Of a DNA stretch of 64,000 nucleotides, positions 32,999 through 44,859 are shown one piece after another; the first letter of the stretch is position 1; the number at the start of each line of letters is the position of its first letter. The notes under the pieces are model-generated. The model ran no database searches and had not been told where the DNA came from. It was given only the letters and a program-made list of their open reading frames with translations. Position numbers and translations under genes: made by a program. The DNA is from Heterobilharzia americana. Lineage: Eukaryota; Platyhelminthes; Trematoda; Strigeidida; Schistosomatidae. The stretch spans positions 77,443,160-77,507,159 of the forward strand of contig OX104130.1 in assembly GCA_944470555.2 (NCBI GenBank). The letters are read 5' to 3'.

Positions 32999-33073
32999 AT
33001 TCTTGGGAATATGCTCAGCGAACCGAATGGTTACCCTCGTCTCAGTCTGTACAATGTATTTGCTACAATAAGT
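32999..33073 (+). CDS. Candidate exon 2 of an unknown host gene
   Basis: Twenty-five codons in phase 0 between a TACAG acceptor and a GTATGT donor at 33074, reading ILGNMLSEPNGYPRLSLYNV then FATIS. The phase matches the upstream exon. The function is unknown. Confidence 0.45.
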
Positions 33074-33159
33074 GTATGTGAATTCAAAAATACAGTTGAA
33101 GGTAAAATGATCAATGGGGATTATCCAGTTTTGACTGGTTTAATGAGTATATGGTAGTG

Positions 33160-33600
33160 TATGCTGATACAAGTTTAGCTGCAGGAAGGCTGTTTATCTT
33201 TACTCACTTAATATAATTTTTCCTTTCTCACATTTCTAACCTCTTCGTAATTAATTGTTTTACACGTTATATGGACTATCAGTGATTTAATAATCCGACT
33301 TAAGATTAATGATTTCCTAATTTCGAAATACTTTATATTCTAATAACTATTACACTTTTAGGTTGAATGCAGCAGCTGAAGACTAGTCGCGAAATAAAAT
33401 ATCATTTTATGAATTTCATCTTTCTTGCTTTATCCAAATTTATCAAGGGGTCTAAATGCATAAAACTACTTTTAATTGAAACTTAGTGTTGCTGTTTGTA
33501 TTATTCCATCATTGGGTGGAACGAATTGATCCGTCGCTACTGGTAAATGGACTCCTGTGCGGATGCCTCGATACTGCTTGTATCTGAACTATATATTGAT
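33160..33600. other. AT-rich, no gene seen
   Basis: No feature was recognised on either strand. Confidence 0.4.
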
Positions 33601-33612
33601 GATGGATAGCAA

Positions 33613-33655
33613 GTAGTAGAATCCAGGACGTGCTTGTTGCTTGTAATTGGTCCAG
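33613..33655 (-). repeat. Decayed hammerhead of HH1 SINE, left member of an inverted pair
   Basis: The minus strand ends with CACGTCCTGGATTCTAC, the HH1 hammerhead 3' part. The core upstream (CTGGACCA, CAACAAGC) is lost. Confidence 0.5.
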
Positions 33656-33699
33656 AGTTTAAGTCCTAGACTGAACAACTCTGCTTTCTGGGAAACAAG

Positions 33700-33753
33700 T
33701 ACATCAGGTTGAAAAGGCCCAAATATGAAAAATGCGCATTCTGAACTCCACTG
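33700..33753 (+). repeat. Decayed hammerhead of HH1 SINE, right member of an inverted pair
   Basis: The plus strand reads GGTTGAAAAGGCCCAAATA then GAAAAATGCGC and CTGAACTCCACT, an HH1 hammerhead with several core changes. It is opposite to the copy at 33613-33655. Confidence 0.5.
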
Positions 33754-33759
33754 CTACCC

Positions 33760-35075
33760 ACTATCTATCAGTAATATGCAGTTCAGTTAAAATTTGTTAG
33801 AACAATTTCTCGGTGTTTGATCTGAAGTTTGTATTGGGATCTTTGTAGCCTTCAGGATAACTTGAGACAAAAATAATAAATATTATCAGTCCACAGCGAC
33901 CCGGATTTTCATTTTACCTTCAATTATCATTCATTACCAATAATGCTAGCCTTTCAGACCAAAGCTATCTCGAACGCAGTCAAACTAGAGACCAATATAA
34001 TGTTCTTTCTCTCTAATTCATCTCGGTCTGCATTGGGATGAGAAGTCTTGGCTGAACAGTTAGTGTCTAAACGATGAACTGACAGTAACGCATCACGAAT
34101 CCCCAAGGAAGTTGAGTGAAACTGTTGGTGATTGAACTGAGACTAAGAACTAGTCTACAGCTTAGTCTCGTAGACCACTAGTCCAGAGAATGCTGAGTCA
34201 AATCCTGCCTAGGTCACAGACTTTCACTTAATCTCCAATCATCACTGATAAATATTAGTCTGCAGCAACTATTTGGCTTGCTTATTTCAATTTTTAATTG
34301 GGACATTTTGTTTGAAATCTTTGAAAAACTGCTTCGCTAACCAATTTTCTAATTTTATGGAATTTTTGGTAATATTTTTATGTAGAACGCTGAGAAAACT
34401 AACAAAACAGTGCTTGGATATACAATGTCTTTATCGTCAGTTTTTCAGATCGATTAGCTGATTCATTCTTATTCCCGTTTCTGTCAGCAAACGTTTAAAA
34501 CGTAACGAATTGACAAAACCACTATAATCATTGTAACAGTCAGCTCCCAATTAATAATCAAAGTCTATCAGTCATGTGTCAATCAGTTAGCTCACTATCT
34601 TCATCGGTTACCTAACAGATCGACTTTAATCAGAAAGTAAAAATGCGGAGTTACATTGACTGTCATCAAAAAAAAGTGATTCATTGCGATAGTTCACTTT
34701 TACAGTGGAATAGTCATGGTCTAAATAGACTGAAGGAAATGATTCTTACTATTGTAATGAGTAAAGCGTATTCGCATTTTTAAAGAGACATCAGTCTTCT
34801 CAAAGCCTTGAGAAGCGATCTACTGATGGGTATCAGCAAGAATAAAACTTATGTTGTCTAGACAGATAGAACCAATCTTAATTGCAATCTAGTAGCGTAA
34901 TTTTATGAAATTGTTAAGTACAGATACATTTTTTGATTAGTTAACTATCTTTGCTAAGATTTTTTCATCCCGTTAAGCCTTAAAGTACTCTATTTTCACC
35001 TTAAATTCAATTTTGGTACTTATACTCATTGACTGTTTCCCAAGGACTATTATCTGTTTACTTAAATTATATAAT
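33760..35075. other. AT-rich, one SINE remnant only
   Basis: The minus strand at 34080-34215 has a tRNA-like block (A-box-like TGGACTAGTGGTCTACG, B-box-like AGTTCAATCAC), probably an HH1-type head. A T2 tail remnant (CACCTTCAATCATC-like) lies near 33920. No exon is supported. Confidence 0.4.
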
Positions 35076-35079
35076 AATT

Positions 35080-35435
35080 TCGCATTAGAGAATACATTAC
35101 ATTAATCACCCTCCATAATATAGCTGGATAATCAAGAGACGTCTAATGTAACAATAGATCGTTTTTGAATGCATGAAAGAGGTCGGAATTCCCTAGGGCT
35201 TCAAGAAACCTAATTACATTTCTTGAACCATTTTTGCAAGTTAGTTGAGAAGATGCATACAAATCAACCTTGTGACCCGTTCCAATGGTAAGTGTAGGTT
35301 TAGACAACTATTGAGCAGGTCATTGGGATCAACTGATTACATTTGTTGTTGCAGCCATTTCGGAATTTGATCTGTGACCTGTACTTGCATAGATCGACGG
35401 ATCCTCCAGTCAGGAAGATGCATGACGAGTAAGTG
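35080..35435 (-). mobile_element. PLE family C remnant
   Basis: Its reverse complement aligns with the plus-strand remnant at 10745-11095 over ~330 bases, including the segments CGATCTATGCAA and GGAGGGTGATTAAT. The GIY-YIG frame is more decayed than in the other copy. Confidence 0.65.
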
Positions 35436-35439
35436 CCGG

Positions 35440-36820
35440 GACAGATCGTTAGAAATGTATTGTATTTTCCAAGGTACTCAATTACTCGCTACAAATTAAT
35501 TCACTTCAGTGTGCACAACACTATACAGGCTAGAAATATGTTTCAAGAGTGAAGAATACTGAAGTCAATTAGTCGTCCTTATTTATATGTTTCAGCATAT
35601 TTCAGCTGAAACATGCGAAAAAATCCGACTGTTAGACTATGGCTGAATGGGTTTAGGAAAGAATAAATCCTCCAGAAGTGTGAATTATTGACAGGCTATA
35701 TGAGTCCATAGAGTTATCAGCCACAGTATGCCATAAGCTTCTTAACAGACAAAAAAGAGGTTATTTATAAATAAAAAACAGTTCTTTCTCACTATTAAGA
35801 AATAAAACACTACGAAGAAAACAGTAAAAGAACATAAACACAACAGAATAGTTACCGATCGAAGCAAGGAAGCTGTAAATATTAGGTTTTACAAACGTAC
35901 AAAGCTTGCTGATTAGATTTTAGTCAACACAAACATCTTTCTGGTAGGTGAACCAACAACACCGATCGTTAGTCTTACTGAAAAACTATGATCTCTCAGT
36001 GCTAAAGAAATATCAGATAGTCATTTGATTATTTAAACTTGCCTGGGTGAATACTATTTGGAAGTCAAAAGGAACGATTATTTAGTCAGGAAAACTTTTA
36101 TAACTTTACTAAATTAATACAAGGTGAACTAAGGGTACTGAACTTGTAGGTGCGTAGATAAACACTGAGGAAATGCAAATGGTATGAATAATTACATAAT
36201 GAAATGGGTCCTAATATACAGTAGTATTAGCTGACGATAGACAAACACATTTATGGAGTTAAGAATGCGTTATACGTCGAATAATGTAGATGAATCGAGT
36301 TATAAATAGACATCGCAAACAAAATTGTATAAACTTGAATACTTGTTTACAAGACGACTTAACTATACACATTTATTGCATTACAAGTATTATTGAGTAC
36401 AGATCCGTTTTTGTGCTGAAATGCCTATTACGTAACACCAATTATTACATATCATTTCATTTTCTGAGAACGGATTACTGACAGTTTCATGGAAACTTCT
36501 TATCAAATGTTGCATAACTCAGATATGCTTCCGATTTCGCCGTAAACTCCGCTGATTGGATTACACAAACCGGATAACTGTTCCATATTAAATTCTATCA
36601 CTGTGCCCAAGTTTTACACCTATATTCAACCGAATTACTGTTCATTCAACAGGATATATAACACGAAGTCATATTGATCAGTAAGCAGATTTCTTATTTT
36701 AAAACACATCATGGGTGCCAATAAATATTGTAACTCTTATCTACTTGGTACACGTTTATGTACAAGTGTGGAAGCCAAACTAAATATTTTAGGGCTTATG
36801 ATACTACTAAGTTACCCAAA
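35440..36820. other. AT-rich, no gene seen
   Basis: No feature was recognised on either strand. Confidence 0.4.
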
Positions 36821-36824
36821 TTGA

Positions 36825-36905
36825 AGTAGATGGGGCGGGACTCGAACACAGGACCATGATCTTGAAGTCTGAGTACTAAATTCAGCGAGTTACAACTTCA
36901 ATCAC
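36825..36905 (-). repeat. tRNA-derived SINE remnant (family T1)
   Basis: The minus strand has an A-box-like TAACTCGCTGAATTTAG and a B-box-like TGTTCGAGTCCC followed by CCATCTACTTC. It lacks intact arms. Confidence 0.5.
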
Positions 36906-36909
36906 TGAG

Positions 36910-37330
36910 CAAATGACGCCAAAGACCGACGAGGTGAACGATGAATAGGCATGCATAGCATATCCCAGCCACCTCAGTCGATGACGGCTAACAACCCCAT
37001 GAACCTAAGTTCCTCTTCTACCGAAAACTGCGTCTGACGTCGACATAACGACACAAGGTCTAAACTTAGAAGGCAACGGTGGTTGAACATGTGAAGTCAT
37101 CTCACGTCCCCTTCTTCTATTGCCTGTTTCACAGTCATATAGTAGAACTAAGCGAACTGAAGAGCAGCACATTCGGTCCTCAATGAGACTGAATATCATG
37201 GCAGTGCCATAAATGGCATAGGATTACAAAAGTCAGGCGAGATTTTGTCCGTCTCTGACTCACCAGGATGGATCCAACTTCCCAAATAAGTGAAGCGGTC
37301 AACACGTTCTACCAGATTGCAACTACTAGT
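36910..37330 (-). mobile_element. Decayed family B LINE fragment
   Basis: The plus-strand text holds reversed family B landmarks: CCACCTCAGTCGATGA (region encoding LHRLRWLG) near 36970 and TTTCACAGTCATATAG (VLLYGCET region) near 37128. Frames are broken. Confidence 0.6.
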
Positions 37331-37589
37331 GAGATATGCAGATATGATTTTTCAGCACTCATGTGTAATAATAGTAATCAGTCTTCACTACTGCTACATA
37401 CATGGACTAATCGTATTTGAAATAGAATTTAAAAAATTCAAACAAATATGCCTTGTATTCAATTTCATACCTTAGTTAACTACCGATTACCCTTTATTCT
37501 TTTCAAAACTCCTGAGTCAGCTGTGATGTTTTGGTCGAAGTTAATGAGAAACGATTGACGGACAGAAATTAATTGTTTCCAAATACTGT

Positions 37590-37730
37590 GACTTATTGCT
37601 TTAGACAAAGGGTTGCAGGTTCATACTCCGCCATACTTACCGAGATATGCGCAGCTAGGTAGCCCCGATAGAATATATGTGGATCAGTATCAACTGCAAG
37701 AGTGTGCCCATGGTTGCTGAGTGGATTCCG
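37590..37730 (+). repeat. tRNA-derived SINE remnant (T1-like)
   Basis: There is a B-box-like GCAGGTTCATACTCC followed by CATACTTACCGA. The head is degraded. Confidence 0.35.
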
Positions 37731-37739
37731 ATCTTTTCC

Positions 37740-38286
37740 AGCTTTCGAAAGAGAAATGACTTAAAATTTTGTTATACTGCGAAATAAAACCTTAATTATG
37801 ACATTTTCTTTTAAATATTGAAGAGAACAGTAGTCTGATATGAGGTAATTCAACTAGCAAGATATTTTACACAAAATGCTAGGCGCTGTCTCCTAGTAGT
37901 CTACATGAATTAGTCATTCGTTAGGGTGAATAAAGTAAATAAGTATGATAACTTGCCGGTGAATTCAATAATATGTAATAGACTAACTATGGGTCTGTGA
38001 TACTACACTTCAACTTTTTCATACCTTCTCTATAAAAGTTCTTGACTTCGATAGAGAATCCAAAAATACGAGGACATACATGGAAGTATTTTCCAAGACA
38101 TTTTTCAAGTGGAACTGTACTTTTTATGCGATAAGTGTTCAAGAACACTTATCCTATTACATCCCCAGCTATCCGAATCACTTTGTTTATACAATGCGAC
38201 AACTCTTGGAACAAAATATCAGGAAATAGGAAGAATAATCGGTCTGTTAAGATTTCAAACCTAAAACTGTGGGATTAGTAAATGCC
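37740..38286. other. AT-rich, no gene seen
   Basis: No feature was recognised on either strand. Confidence 0.4.
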
Positions 38287-38299
38287 ATAATACACAACT

Positions 38300-38441
38300 G
38301 GAGATCGTACGAGGAGGAAATGAGAGCTTCTGGGCTGTCGTGGAGCGAGGTTCAAAAGATTTCAGAGGACAGGACGCATTGGAGACGTGCTACTGAAGAC
38401 CCTATGTTCCATTAGGAACCCAAGGGACTAATAATAATAAT
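38300..38441 (+). mobile_element. Very short 5'-truncated family A LINE with target-site duplication
   Basis: Only the last ~130 bases of the element plus the TAA tail are present. It is flanked by AATACACAACT (38289-38299) and AATACACAATT (38442-38452), 10 of 11 bases identical. Confidence 0.85.
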
Positions 38442-38459
38442 AATACACAATTCCTCAAA

Positions 38460-39000
38460 ATCAGCAAACTTCCCCTGAATACAAAGTGCTAGTTCATATG
38501 TTTTGGTGGAATGATCTAGGTGATAAGATATGAGAAGGATTATTTCAAAAAAGGCAGCACTTTGTTCAAATGTCAATCTTTCTTCATGACTTACATTCAA
38601 CGGTTAAATTATTACATTTCACGGCGTCTGTACAACTATCTATAAAATGTTTACCGTTAACTAATGGAACCCAACGACTAAAAAACCTTTTGGAACATAA
38701 CTTTCCGTCATATTACACCACAGTTTCCGGCTACCTGGTGATTACAATCATTAAACTCCATGTTATAACACTTTTTAAACTATATTCAACTCAGAAATAA
38801 CAACAATAATTTATCAAGTATAGAGACTCAGTATATAAAAATTCAATAGGATCCTAACACAACATAAGAACAGTATTAAGAAACAAAACTGAAAATACCG
38901 ACAATATCAAGGCTTCCGCAAACGCAAGAACCCATATGCCAATACTGGCCGACCAATTTGACTCAATCAACGACACAGATTCATAGAGAAAATCAAACTA
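38460..39000. other. AT-rich, no gene seen
   Basis: No feature was recognised on either strand. Confidence 0.4.
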
Positions 39001-39004
39001 TACC

Positions 39005-39130
39005 CATTGCAAACAGTGGCTGGTGTGATTCAGTGGATAACGTTCTGACATCTGAAGTGATTAGTCCTTAGTTTAAAGCCCAGTAGGAATTACAGAACAT
39101 CTTGGATTCCAGTAGTAACCACTATGCATC
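39005..39130 (+). repeat. HH1-type SINE lacking the hammerhead core
   Basis: A tRNA-like head with A-box-like GATTCAGTGGATAACG (39032) is followed after ~60 bases by CTTGGATTCCAGTAG, the 3' end of the HH1 hammerhead. The core in between is deleted. Confidence 0.5.
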
Positions 39131-39139
39131 ACTAATATC

Positions 39140-40139
39140 GAAACTGAGAATACCGAAAATACCGAGGCATCTACACAAGAACCAATCGTAGCTGATCAAG
39201 TTGATCCAATCAATGATGGAGATTTACAAGTCATATAATCAATATAAGACCATTGTTTCCAAAAAGAAGATATCTTATCTAAGTAGGAAGTAATTGAAGG
39301 TATCCTGACTAACAATGGACTGGATGGTTTGAAAAACTTGGGTACCAAGTTAGTATGATTCACTATATAGGATGTATTTTTACTTATGTAATCCCGGCGT
39401 AGTATATTAGAACAAATAACAAAATATATATAGGAAGTAATTTTCGAGGAAACAGATAAAATGGAGAGTGTGTGTGTGTAATGATAAGATCTTCCTTCAA
39501 AAAACTTCAGTTTTAAAACAAACAAAAAAATTAACTGAGATCATTTTATCAGCAAATATACCATTGAAACCACATAAAAAAAAGTACAGAAACATTATTA
39601 GATCAAATAAGTCGAAATAAAAAAGAAAAACGTTGAAAAAAATATACACAAATATTACAAAAAAAAGTAATTCACATATACATATTAAAAGATTCAGTGA
39701 AAATAATCAGATCGAAGAGGTTGAAAAAGAGGTATATACCCGCATACATATCATAGGCGTAACAAGTTTTATGGAAGACGATGATGAACGAATTGAGAAG
39801 ACAAAAGCTTATATGTAGTAGCCGCCCATTTCCCAAATATTCTTGTTAATACAACAGAAATCAATTAAACTGTTGAAAATAAAGAGGATTTTTTTTAAAA
39901 ATGGTCATATTTCAATATTTCTGTATAAAGCATATGTTCTAGCCTCAAGTAAATCCAATTCACAAGTGATTGGAATATATCCCACTCAGTGTACCAATCT
40001 GTCTATTTTTTCCTCCTAAAAATAAATAACACATATGAAAAAAAAACTTTTAAAGTATGCGAAATAGGCATGATTAGCTGGACAATCAATATAATAAGGA
40101 CTTATAAACTTTAAAATGATTGATTCCGTTTACAAACTT
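39140..40139. other. Very AT-rich, no gene seen
   Basis: No feature was recognised on either strand. Confidence 0.4.
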
Positions 40140-40150
40140 CGACAAAACAC

Positions 40151-41057
40151 CTTTATTTCCCTTGGGTTCCTAATGGAATATAGGGCTTCAGTAGCACATC
40201 TCCATTCCACTCTGTTATCTGCAGTCTTTTGAACCTCGCTCCAACACTGACCACAAGCTTTCATTTCTTCCTCACATGATCTCCTCTATGTCACCCTCAC
40301 CTCCGACGCCCAACTCATCGTTTCCCTTTAGGATTCCACTCGAGGGCCTGGTGCGTGATGTCCTCAGTCGGTCTTTTCAGTGTATGCCCAATCAATTTCC
40401 ACTTTCTTCTGCATATTTGTTGGGTGATAGGTTCTTGGTTGGTTCGTTCTCAGAGTTCTATATTGCTTATTCTTTCTCGCCTTCTCATCTCATCTTCAGT
40501 ATCGAGTGAGCGTAGGCGGCAGCTGTTGATGAATGTCTGTAGTTTGTTGGAAGTGCTTTTCGTGACGCACCAAGTGTTGTAGATCTCCAAGCTGATTTCA
40601 AACTATTGAAAGCTTGTCTTGCTTTTCTCATCCTGGTTTTGATATCCTTGTCTGTGCCACCTGTAGTTGAGACGATGCTCCCTAGGTAGGTGAAAGAGAC
40701 AACTTCCTTTAGGTTTCTCTCGTTGATGGTGATTGGTGCTTGTTGTTGATATTGGTGTTGGTTGATTATTTTCATTACCTCCTTCTTCTATACATTTACT
40801 TGAAGTCCCGCTTTCGCTACCTCGCCTCTTCTGTCAACTTGTTAGTTTTCACCTGTAGATCTTCAAGTTTCTGCGACATTAGACGCAAGTCAACGGCGAA
40901 ATCCAAATCTCCTAGGCTCTTTTCACCGGTCAAACAGCGTATGCCCATCTTCTCGCTCCTCACAGTTTGCTGCATGATCCAGTCCATCACAATAAGGAAG
41001 ATCATTGGTGATAGTAGGCAGCCTTGTATTACTCTTGTCTTAACTTCAAATGCGTCA
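40151..41057 (-). mobile_element. 5'-truncated family A LINE, minus strand
   Basis: The insertion is flanked by an 11-base duplication CGACAAAACAC at 40140-40150 and 41058-41068. The minus strand spans from the RT (FEVKTRVIQGCLLSPMIF; FADD altered to FAVD) to the C-terminus, with frameshifts. The tail is AAATAAAG, not a TAA run. Confidence 0.9.
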
Positions 41058-41129
41058 CGACAAAACACTAAGATGTAATTTGTCTACATTGTGCAATGTA
41101 TTTACGCAAGACATTTCGAACAAAAGACA

Positions 41130-41570
41130 TACTATACAGTTAGAGTAAGATTAATAGAAACCACCAAGCCTCTACATTCTCTGAAACTCATACAGCATGT
41201 GAATAATGTCACATTCCATCGCATTTACCAACTCAACTGTACGTGTGGTAAGAAAATTTACAGGAAGTAATTAGAAATTCATCTAATAAGGGCCTCGGAG
41301 CACATTTCAAAGTAGCTTGAAAAGCGAACGGAATCATCTGAACCTATAAACGTTGAAAGATGCCCAAGTTCTTCAATTATGAAACATATCGTAGAAGTAG
41401 GCCACAGGATTGATGTTCCCACGTCCTTTAGACCTATCTACAGAATGTGTTGGGAACAGATCATTAGATCTGTTGAAACCCCAGCTCTAAGGAGGTTTGA
41501 ATCACTTTTGTGGGTTCAAAAGCAATTCATTATCATATAAAACCTCGTTCGATGAATTCAATTCTGAGAC
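41130..41570 (+). mobile_element. PLE remnant with GIY-YIG motif (family C-related)
   Basis: The plus strand reads NNVTFHRIYQLNCTCGKKIY, then IRASEHISK, stop, LEKRTESSEP and HIVEVGHRIDVPTSFRPIYR, the C-terminal nuclease of a PLE. Stops interrupt it. Preserved landmarks are C-T-C-G before the YIG position and SEH after it. Confidence 0.65.
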
Positions 41571-41639
41571 CATACTTGAAATACTATTAGCTTCTTGTAA
41601 TTGATTTTCAGTGTTATTTCGGCCTTTAATTTAGCCTTC

Positions 41640-42810
41640 CTACTAGACCTCTTTTCATATTCTCACCCCTTATCGCTATGTGGACGACACTTTTGTCATC
41701 ATTAAAAAGGATAATATAGAAAACACCCACAGTTTGATCAACAACGTTTTCAATGACATCAAATTCACAATGAAGGAAGAGTCAAACAATCAACTACCAT
41801 TGCTGGATGTTTTAGTCAGTAGGACAAATGTCAGAAAGCTAGTAAACCAAGTCTATAGGAAGCCAATACTCACTCACCAAAATCCTCAACTACAATAGCA
41901 ACAATCCAACAACACACAAAATCAGTTGCGTGCAGACTCTATTCAAAAGAGCAAGAACACACTGCAGTACAACAACTTCATGGAGAAACGAAGAAAATTA
42001 CTTCATGTCCATCCTTAAGAAGAATGGCTACCCACAAAACCTTATCAGAAGATGCCTATCCCGTGCATCAACAACTACAAAGTCATCCACAGAAATCAAC
42101 AAACGCATCGTCCTACCATACATAAAGAATATATCAGAAATCACGACAACATTGCTAAGACCACTTGGAATTAGTGTGGCGCCTCATAAACCAACAAATT
42201 ACCTCCAAACACTATTATGCACACCAAAGGATGCAACAATCAAAGAAGACAAACCGAATATCATTTACGAAATCAACTGCAATAACTGCAGTCAACACTA
42301 TATTGGACAAAGTGGTCACCCTCTTCACCTTCGTCTACATGAGCATCAATTGGCTACTAAACGTCACGAAATTTCATCATTCATTTCAATGCACGTGGAT
42401 AATTATGGATATGAATTCAGTTTCGACAATGTAGAAATTTTGGAGGGAGAGAGGAAACACAAAGAATGTCAGAGAATTCCTAGAGGCTTGGCATTCAGGT
42501 CAAGCAGTCAGCAATCAATAGATGTATAGACATAGACCCAATCTATCAACCAATAAGAAAGATGATAAACAACAGAAAGGTGAGAGGTGAAGCAGAGGAA
42601 CAGCCAGCCAACAGGAAATTCTATACAATCAATGACACAACAATCGAAGGGAACAACCAATCACAGACCACATCGTCAGAGGAAGCCACTAAATCACTGA
42701 CGGAGAGATATTGACAGCTCACTTCATACTGAAGTTAATGTTGATGATGTCGTCTAGCGAGACAATGAAAGCTTCACGATTAAACAACCCAGCTCAGAGA
42801 ACACAATACA
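41640..42810 (+). mobile_element. PLE family A copy: RT catalytic box to 3' tip
   Basis: It starts with the end of the RT palm (YVDDTFVIIKKDN, catalytic DD intact), then LPLLDVLVSRTNVRKLVNQV. After a frameshift a 199-codon open frame (41930-42529) carries the linker (NGYPQNLIRRCLSR) and the GIY-YIG domain (NIIYEINCNNCSQHYIGQ, LRLHEHQLATKRHE). The C-terminal DIDPIYQPIRKM segment is in another frame. The upstream RT is missing. The terminal sequence ends with ACAATACAACCAAGATC. Confidence 0.85.
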
Positions 42811-43081
42811 ACCAAGATCACCCCTTATCTCTTTAAATACCTATAACTAGGAAATGAGTGGATCATATTGTTCGGAATGAGTTGCGCAAACAGACTACAC
42901 AATTCATACTAATTACATCTTTTTATTGGCTTTTCGTAAAGGGATTTCATTATAATTTGAATAAAACTGATCATTTAAGCAAGTTAGATCTCATCGAAGA
43001 ACAATTAGTAGCACAGCAGAAATTTCAAAGAATCCAACTTGTATATGATTTATCTCGAATATGACATTTTGACTGTTTTAG

Positions 43082-43215
43082 GTACAAAAGAAAGTGAGAA
43101 TCTAGACGACTGTGAAAGTAGTGGTTTATATCCGGAAAGAAGCTGGTTTACTGGTCAAGTGGATGTTAACAAGAAGTTGAATTCAGCTAATTACTGTTAT
43201 AGCGATTTCTCTTAA
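43082..43215 (+). CDS. Candidate terminal exon, weak
   Basis: It follows a TGTTTTAG acceptor and reads TKESENLDDCESSGLYPERS then WFTGQVDVNKKL to a TAA. The preceding segment (42858-43040) is also open (SKLDLIEEQLVAQQKFQRIQ) with a GTATAT donor 41 bases before the acceptor, but the phase does not fit this frame. Either the exon pairing is wrong or the true product ends a few codons after the splice. Confidence 0.25.
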
Positions 43216-43219
43216 TTAT

Positions 43220-44185
43220 GGTAACATTTAATGATATGATCCAGAAAAGACTAGATACGCATGCAATCATTCAGAATTGGTCAACGAATTGTAAAACAAA
43301 ACAAAAAACAAACCAGGGTAAACTAAAAGAAGATAAAAAGGAACACGTTTATCCTGTACTTCGAATGATGATCAGAGCAATAATTTAAATGTATCTCTAT
43401 AAGCTTTTACCGAATTGACTTCTAAGTGGACTATTTACAATTGATGAGCATGTATAGATTAATTTAGAAATTGAGTGTCTGTTGAGGAAATTTTTCAAAT
43501 AGTCAAAAATGAGAATAATTAGAATTCGATTAATTCTAACCTGAAAAATAATGATATTTCGAAAGAAGTTTAGTTGCACACTTCAAATGAAGTACAAAGG
43601 CAGGATATTTGTAGGTCAACTAAAAGCAGAGGTTTTGAGAAAAACACCCTAAACACATATTGGTACAATTGATCACGTGCATAAACAGAACCGGACAGCC
43701 CAACTTACATGTAGGTGTTTATTACTCAAAGAGCTACTAAAAAAAAACAAGCTACTTTTCTGTAGATTAACCAATTACTGTGAATTACTTGGATTCAACG
43801 GGGATTGATAGTTTATAGAACTTACGAAACAGTACTTAGTATTGTTTGACCATCAAGCATACAAAACTGCACCAATTAAAACAAAAAGGTGGAAAGATTC
43901 AGTTAACTCATTGAGAATGTTAGTATGCTAACATCATACTTATTTCAACGTTTACTCAAAATTTCAAATTCAGTAACAGGAAATATTTACACCAATGTTT
44001 AAGGTCGTATTAATTAGGATAGAATGATATAAGGATTGTGAAGAAAATTTTATTTCTTCCCTAAAAATGGTTCAGATGACACTATTGCTGACAATTGGAA
44101 TTACGTTTCTATGGCACCTTAGCAATTATGTGCATGTTTGTGTATCAGACAATGACCTACGCCAATTATATGAAAAGTGATAAGA
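43220..44185. other. AT-rich, no gene seen
   Basis: No feature was recognised on either strand. Confidence 0.4.
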
Positions 44186-44189
44186 CTAT

Positions 44190-44275
44190 CTGGAAGGCGT
44201 AGTGAGTTCAAACCCATGATCCAATAGCTGAAAGTCAACTGCCTAAACTAAACAGCTACAGCTTTAATAACAGCT
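44190..44275 (-). repeat. tRNA-derived SINE remnant (family T1)
   Basis: The minus strand has an A-box-like TAGCTGTTTAGTTTAGGCAG and a B-box-like GGTTTGAACTC, with the T1 spacing. Confidence 0.5.
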
Positions 44276-44279
44276 GCTT

Positions 44280-44855
44280 GGAATGATAATGAGATATCGT
44301 ATCCTTAATATCTGTGTACAAAATATGACGTAACATTTGTAACCTTGGTGTTCTTTTTACTTCTCAGAATGCAACTTCCTACATCAGTCATTTTTCAAGA
44401 ACAAATTGTTATTTTGACTACAGTTCAATATCCCCCCCCCGCCCAATATGTAAATTAAATCAAATTATCATTTGCCTATACCCAACTGCATTAGGCTTAA
44501 GACCAAAGTGACTGAAATAACATGACGTTTGGGGTGGAGTACGGATGAAACTGCAGCATTTGTTCAACGCGTCTATTAAAACGATGACAGAAGCTCAACA
44601 AAACTACGAGTATAAATCGAGGAAAGTGAAAAACAATTGGGTATAAAGCAATAGTGTCTGGTATAAGTAATAAGAAACGAATTAAACTTACCAATGTAAC
44701 TGTAACCGACTTTTAGCCACATCACCATTCTTACGTATCAAAGATCAATAGTTAGCGAAATTGAGTAACTACAGTTATGTCTTATAGTCACAGATCCATC
44801 AGTTAACAACTTATTACTTCAGAATAAGTGTGACAGCTCACTAAACATGATGAGT
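44280..44855. other. AT-rich, no gene seen
   Basis: A C-tract (44431-44440) is the only notable point. Confidence 0.4.
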
Positions 44856-44859
44856 ACCT

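Noticed and set aside
42725..42790. Hammerhead in the PLE-A terminal region (TTGATGA ... ATGAAAGC)
   Set aside because: PLEs are known to carry hammerheads, and a short hairpin (TGTC/GACA) lies between the two motifs, but the spacing leaves two extra bases before GAAA and the first core base is T. It does not meet the core rules.
42858..43064. Coding exon continuous with 43082-43215
   Set aside because: The only plausible donor gives a phase that hits a stop after a few codons in the next segment. The pairing is not supported, so only a weak exon was kept.
44497..44694. Hydrophobic 65-codon open frame on the minus strand
   Set aside because: It looks membrane-like only because the DNA is AT/pyrimidine-rich. 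No splice sites or family support.
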